A stretch of 10,250 nucleotides of DNA from Candidatus Poseidoniaceae archaeon (GTDB taxonomy: Archaea > Thermoplasmatota > Poseidoniia > Poseidoniales > Poseidoniaceae), in assembly GCA_013329925.1 (NCBI GenBank), contig DUJK01000209.1, positions 1 to 10,250 on the forward strand. Direction: 5' to 3'. The notes below the pieces were generated by a model. It worked only from the letters and a program-made list of their open reading frames with translations. It ran no database searches and was not told the origin of the DNA. Positions within the stretch are counted from its first letter, which is position 1. Each line of letters starts with the position of its first letter. A program made the translations under genes and the position numbers. This document shows positions 7,142-10,250 of this stretch, piece after piece.

Positions 7142-7441
7142 TCACTCTTCTGTAATTATATTGTCAATAGTTCGTTCAAGTTCATCGATGCGTGAATAAC
7201 ATTCGAGTAACATCGACAATAACATTGGCTTCCAAGAATCATGAGCCGGCATCATTCCTCCAGCTGTTCTGCGAATCCTAACGCCATTTTTCAGCCTCTC
7301 AAGAGCAAGTTTGTCAACCGTGCTAAGGGCTCGTTCAAAATCATTCAATGCTGATAATTCTGCTTCTATGCGGTTTCGCCATGTTGGTACTGTTCGACCC
7401 ATTAACTGAAATTGACCGAGCCGGAACACCATCTTTTCCAA
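7142..7441 (-). CDS. Small basic helical protein of unknown function, first gene of the polymerase operon
   Basis: I do not recognise this protein. The longest reading has 99 residues and is almost entirely predicted helix: about 18-50 (WRNRIEAELSALNDFERALS), a basic turn KNGVRIRRTAGG (51-62), then a second helix (69-95) ending in acidic residues. There is no signal peptide, membrane segment or cysteine pair. The longest start is TTG at 7441; an ATG at 7432 (residue 4) fits better with a leaderless transcript, because a TATA-like CTATTTCG lies about 25 bases upstream of it. The stop lies four bases before the TTG of the polymerase, so the two are almost surely co-transcribed and perhaps translationally coupled. 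By position it may be an accessory or DNA-binding subunit of the polymerase, comparable to the small proteins said to accompany PolB2 genes elsewhere. Confidence 0.7.
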   Translation of the reverse strand: MEKMVFRLGQFQLMGRTVPTWRNRIEAELSALNDFERALSTVDKLALERLKNGVRIRRTAGGMMPAHDSWKPMLLSMLLECYSRIDELERTIDNIITEE

Positions 7442-7461
7442 GAGAGGCCTAATACGAAATA

Positions 7462-7473
7462 GTGAAAGTGAAA
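7462..7473 (-). promoter_or_regulatory. Shared 12-base element TTTCACTTTCAC, copy 2 (polymerase operon promoter)
   Basis: Read in the direction of the polymerase operon this is exactly TTTCACTTTCAC, 20 bases before the TTG (29 before the ATG) of its first gene and next to the TATA-like CTATTTCG. It is identical to, and co-oriented with, the copy before the RecA-like gene at 3924-3935. Confidence 0.5.
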
Positions 7474-7477
7474 TTTG

Positions 7478-7501
7478 CTAACCCGTTATTTGACGGGTTA
7501 G
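7478..7501. repeat. Perfect 9-bp inverted repeat CTAACCCGT / ACGGGTTAG between divergent genes
   Basis: The arms 7478-7486 and 7493-7501 are exact reverse complements separated by six bases. The repeat touches the TATA box of the ribbon-helix-helix gene and lies five bases from the 12-base element of the polymerase operon. Ribbon-helix-helix proteins bind such palindromes as dimers and often regulate their own gene, so it is a good operator candidate. It has no T-run after it and lies upstream of both genes, so it is not a likely terminator. Confidence 0.55.
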
Positions 7502-7512
7502 TTAATATATAA
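7502..7512 (+). promoter_or_regulatory. TATA box of the ribbon-helix-helix gene
   Basis: TTAATATATAA is centred about 24 bases before the ATG at 7531, the normal archaeal distance from TATA box to transcript start. This suggests a leaderless transcript beginning at or next to the ATG. Confidence 0.6.
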
Positions 7513-7530
7513 CCACTTACTCAGGGGGTT

Positions 7531-8451
7531 ATGGGCAAGAAAGTAAATGTTTGGTTGGATGATAAATCACTGGAAATATGGGAAAAAATACCAAGTGGAG
7601 AGCGTAGTAACTTAATTAAGGATGCAATTAAGAAAAGCGCTACTGAAACCAAAGAAGACAAAAAAGAGCGTTTATTGAGGATGAAAATATCTGAATTCGA
7701 AGAACATTCTAGAACATTAGATGTAATAGAAGAAAAACGCGACAAACTGTTAATCGAAATCAATAACTTGAGAGATCAAAGTTCATTGATAGAGATTGAC
7801 AAAGACTATTTTTGGGGAACTATCTGTGATGTTGCTGGACAGTATATTTGTGGAGATATAAGATATTGTTCATATTCTTTCAAATCAAAATACTCTATTG
7901 CTAAGATTGAGCAAGAAAAAATATATATCCATAATTTAAGAACTAATCGAAAAAATTCTAACTTTTCCAAAAAAACTGTTGAACTAGCCATTGATAGATT
8001 GATTGCTAACGGTGGTAAGATACCGATTGGTGATTTTATTCCGGTCAAAATGCATGAATATACTGTAGTTGCATTGCATCCAAGATTGTATGAAAGAAAT
8101 GGTTATGTTTGTTGGATAAGTCAGGATATTGTCAAAATAGAAAATGATTGGATACCTGAGCATGAAGGAAAAATGCCTCCGAATGAATGGCGAACTACAG
8201 AGAATTTTTTGGCAGTACTAATTGACGGACGTAAAGCATTAATTGGGCAAGGCAGAAAGATTGTGATTTTCTTCCTTGAATCACATAACAAAATGAATGA
8301 AGATTCCTCTAGTATCCTTGACCAAATTGAAATGCCATTTCAGACGAAGCATTGGTCATTCATCTTACCAGGTTTGATGCATTGGGGACATGATTATAAT
8401 TTCCAAAAAGTGATTGGTTTCACAAATAGTAAACCTGTCATACGTGATTAA
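7531..8451 (+). CDS. Ribbon-helix-helix and coiled-coil protein of unknown function
   Basis: The 306-residue protein opens with a ribbon-helix-helix pattern (residues 3-36): the strand KKVNVWLD, a helix from DKSLEIWEKI, a turn, then ERSNLIKDAIKKS. A charged helix (about 40-90) follows and is likely a coiled coil. Residues 91-306 form a domain I do not recognise, with segments such as KTVELAIDRLIANGGKIPIG (148-167) and TVVALHPRLYE (178-188), which may include a winged-helix-like part, and aromatic-rich segments near the end. There are no membrane segments. A DNA-binding regulator or a mobile-element-related protein are both possible. The gene has much lower GC (20-33% in lines counted) than the hem and polymerase genes (about 45%), which suggests a separate origin. 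The ATG at 7531 is set by the TATA box. Its stop overlaps that of the photolyase gene, sharing TTAA. Confidence 0.75.
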   Translation: MGKKVNVWLDDKSLEIWEKIPSGERSNLIKDAIKKSATETKEDKKERLLRMKISEFEEHSRTLDVIEEKRDKLLIEINNLRDQSSLIEIDKDYFWGTICDVAGQYICGDIRYCSYSFKSKYSIAKIEQEKIYIHNLRTNRKNSNFSKKTVELAIDRLIANGGKIPIGDFIPVKMHEYTVVALHPRLYERNGYVCWISQDIVKIENDWIPEHEGKMPPNEWRTTENFLAVLIDGRKALIGQGRKIVIFFLESHNKMNEDSSSILDQIEMPFQTKHWSFILPGLMHWGHDYNFQKVIGFTNSKPVIRD

Positions 8452-10250
8452 ATGAGTTTTGTCTGGATTGACATTTTTGGTTTAGCAAATATCCTATTAA
8501 TATTAAAAATACATTCAGCTAGATTCCATAATGAAAGATTTATCTTCTCATTAAGAGTAAGTTCTTGTTGAGGTTTTTGGCCCAACAAATTACGGTTTAA
8601 TACTTGGCTATTAGGCTCTTCTAAATCTACCATTAGACTGTTAAAGAAATCCAAATTAGTGTAAAAAGTACTTATTACCGGGCTTGATTTATTTGCAGAT
8701 TTGATAATTAAGGTACATTGACTTTTATCCCAATTTATCTGTGAAAGAGTTACCTTTGGTATTCCACGAAGCAAACTGTCCGAGATTTGTTTTATCGATA
8801 TAGTATTCAATTTCGACATAATAGAATCAACCCTATCACGCATATATTTGGGCAGTTCTGTAGTATCAAGCAAATTTTTATCGTTATTGGTTAATGATTG
8901 ATTTTCTGACTCTTCGTAATAATTAACATAATAGCCATTATCTGACAAAACTCTAGCGACATAACAATCGATTAGAGTATTGCCACACACTAGGAAAACT
9001 CCTTGTTGTGGGTTTGGTGACCGATTTATTTGTCTTGCATATGCTTCAGTATCAAGTCTGGAGTTATGAGTTTCAAGCTCTCGTTTACGAACAACTCCCA
9101 TCACCGGCATCGAAGGAAAGAACGGTCGGTCAAACAGACCGTGGCACCATTGAACACCAGCAATTGAGGAGGGATCTCGTCCATCAAGAGCATATTTGTC
9201 ATTGTACTTTTGACTCAACAAGAGCGAGTCTTCCAATGATGTAGTCCATCTAGGAAAGGATTTGCCCCAAGTCATCCGCAAATTATTGTGCAGTTCACCA
9301 TGTCGTAACAATGATTTTTGGCATAAGTTCCACAATAAATTGGGTGAACGTGCATACTCTAGTTCATGGCTTGAAACGATTACTGGTCTAGGGTCTTGCG
9401 CAGTATTATTCCATGATTCAAGTGCCCAATGTGGCAGATTAGCAGAACTATATGGCTTGGATTTACTGGCTACATGATGCCAAGCATGTTCCCGGAAAAT
9501 CAGTAGTTCGTCAAGATATTTATCGGCGGATTTAGTGCCAATCGCAGCGGCTTCTCGGGCCACCTTCATTGGTGATAAAAACCCGTAATGAAAGGCAGCA
9601 GACAGCCGTGAAACACCTTCTGGGTCTGCCGCATTATTTCTCCTTCGAGCATAACCACTTAGATTGTTTTCAAGGAATTTTTGCCATTTATTCAACGCTA
9701 TTTTTTCTCCGCCACGCTGCGACCATACCGGTAATACCGTTGGGTCAATGTTACATTCTTGAAGTAATTTAATCCGATTTTTATGATCTAGAATATCTGC
9801 TTCAATATCGATTGGGATGAAAGGTAGTTCGCCATCATAACTTTGGTTTTCTACAGTAACTTTTGGCCAACTTTGCTGAACCATTTTCTTGCGCATTCGC
9901 TTAGTAGCATCACGGAACTTGAATGGCCTGTCGACGGATTTGCCAAATAATGGCATTGGTATTACACAATGGCAGTCTACCTCAACAACTGGACATTTGG
10001 CGTCTTTGCCAACATTAGCCACCCAATGACTCCATGGAGGCAAAGGAAACATATCGGTGACAATACAACTGGCTGTTTGACTGAGTTCCTTAAGCACTGA
10101 TTCACGATGACCACTACGAGCCAAATGCAAGGCATATCGCAAGCCCATTGCTTGGCAGCCTTGCTGTAAGTCAACCGCTCCATCGAGTAACATATTGTGA
10201 TGCCTAAGTGAAGCCCATGGGTACCTTTCATCTATTGCTTGATAGATGAG
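8448..10250 (-). CDS. Class II-type DNA photolyase with a novel C-terminal extension, 5' end outside the window
   Basis: The frame is open to the right edge: the codons before the internal ATG at 10193 read QAIDERYPWASLRHHN, matching the photolyase N-terminal fold, so the gene begins outside the window. 600 residues are visible. Numbered from the edge, class II hallmarks include CIVTDMFPLPPWSHWV (62-77), LHNNLRMTWGK (320-330), YNDKYALDGRDPSSIAGVQW (349-368) and FDRPFFPSMPVMG (373-385). Class II photolyases use FAD and blue light to split cyclobutane pyrimidine dimers. The conserved core ends near residue 408. About 190 residues follow, opening with GVFLVCGNTLIDCYVARVLS (417-436), which has the strand-loop-helix shape of a dinucleotide-binding fold but not its glycines. 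This tail is AT-rich and unlike the core. Photolyase identity is firm; that it repairs DNA rather than signals is likely but unproven. Confidence 0.9.
   Translation of the reverse strand, partial: LIYQAIDERYPWASLRHHNMLLDGAVDLQQGCQAMGLRYALHLARSGHRESVLKELSQTASCIVTDMFPLPPWSHWVANVGKDAKCPVVEVDCHCVIPMPLFGKSVDRPFKFRDATKRMRKKMVQQSWPKVTVENQSYDGELPFIPIDIEADILDHKNRIKLLQECNIDPTVLPVWSQRGGEKIALNKWQKFLENNLSGYARRRNNAADPEGVSRLSAAFHYGFLSPMKVAREAAAIGTKSADKYLDELLIFREHAWHHVASKSKPYSSANLPHWALESWNNTAQDPRPVIVSSHELEYARSPNLLWNLCQKSLLRHGELHNNLRMTWGKSFPRWTTSLEDSLLLSQKYNDKYALDGRDPSSIAGVQWCHGLFDRPFFPSMPVMGVVRKRELETHNSRLDTEAYARQINRSPNPQQGVFLVCGNTLIDCYVARVLSDNGYYVNYYEESENQSLTNNDKNLLDTTELPKYMRDRVDSIMSKLNTISIKQISDSLLRGIPKVTLSQINWDKSQCTLIIKSANKSSPVISTFYTNLDFFNSLMVDLEEPNSQVLNRNLLGQKPQQELTLNEKINLSLWNLAECIFNINRIFAKPKMSIQTKLI

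Noticed and set aside
7478..7501. The inverted repeat as a transcription terminator.
   Set aside because: It lies upstream of both divergent genes, no gene ends next to it, and no T-run follows on either strand.
7531..8451. Ribbon-helix-helix gene as the antitoxin of a toxin-antitoxin pair.
   Set aside because: The protein is about 300 residues, no small partner gene is adjacent in the same operon, and the next gene converges from the opposite strand.
10191..10193. ATG at 10193 as the start of the photolyase gene.
   Set aside because: The frame stays open to the window edge, and the 19 codons before it encode residues that fit the photolyase N-terminal domain, so the gene begins outside.

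Overview
The window reads as a compact, gene-dense archaeal chromosome segment. Three things point to Archaea. Genes inside operons carry strong GGAGG or GGGGTGA ribosome binding sites. Genes that begin transcripts instead have a TATA-like box about 25 bases before the start codon and no Shine-Dalgarno sequence, so they look leaderless. The DNA-repair genes are a family B DNA polymerase and a RecA/RadB-like ATPase. GC is moderate (about 45% in stretches I counted by hand). A marine euryarchaeon of the Poseidoniales (Marine Group II) type would fit, but that is an inference from gene content and is not proven here.

Region 1 (1-3147, minus strand) is a heme/tetrapyrrole operon read from right to left. 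It runs hemA (glutamyl-tRNA reductase), then a hemC-hemD fusion (porphobilinogen deaminase joined to uroporphyrinogen-III synthase), then the first 23 codons of another gene whose N-terminus resembles HemB. The genes overlap or abut, and each has a clear ribosome binding site. Together they cover steps of the C5 route from glutamyl-tRNA to uroporphyrinogen III. Upstream, also on the minus strand, lies a small multi-pass membrane protein of the DUF457/YdjM hydrolase-like kind.

Region 2 (3884-7473) is the most interesting. A RecA-superfamily ATPase (plus strand) converges on a divergent family B DNA polymerase (minus strand), overlapping it tail to tail by 17 bp. The polymerase is preceded in its operon by a small helical protein of unknown function. 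The polymerase keeps one acidic residue in each of motifs A and C but has lost the exonuclease acids and shows altered motifs B and C, as in PolB2-type enzymes. The two converging transcription units share an exact 12-base element, TTTCACTTTCAC, in the same orientation relative to transcription in their promoters. I read this as a candidate archaeal mutasome (damage-tolerance module), analogous to bacterial ImuA/ImuB/DnaE2, with its own regulatory element.

Region 3 (7474-10250) holds an AT-rich gene for a ribbon-helix-helix plus coiled-coil protein of unknown function. A 9-bp perfect inverted repeat and a TATA box precede it. Converging on it, with stop codons sharing TTAA, is a class II-type photolyase gene that runs off the right end of the window. 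The photolyase has an unusual C-terminal extension of about 190 residues with a degenerate dinucleotide-binding signature. Low GC covers both the ribbon-helix-helix gene and this extension. No tRNA, rRNA, CRISPR array or insertion sequence was seen, and no gap between genes exceeds about 100 bases.
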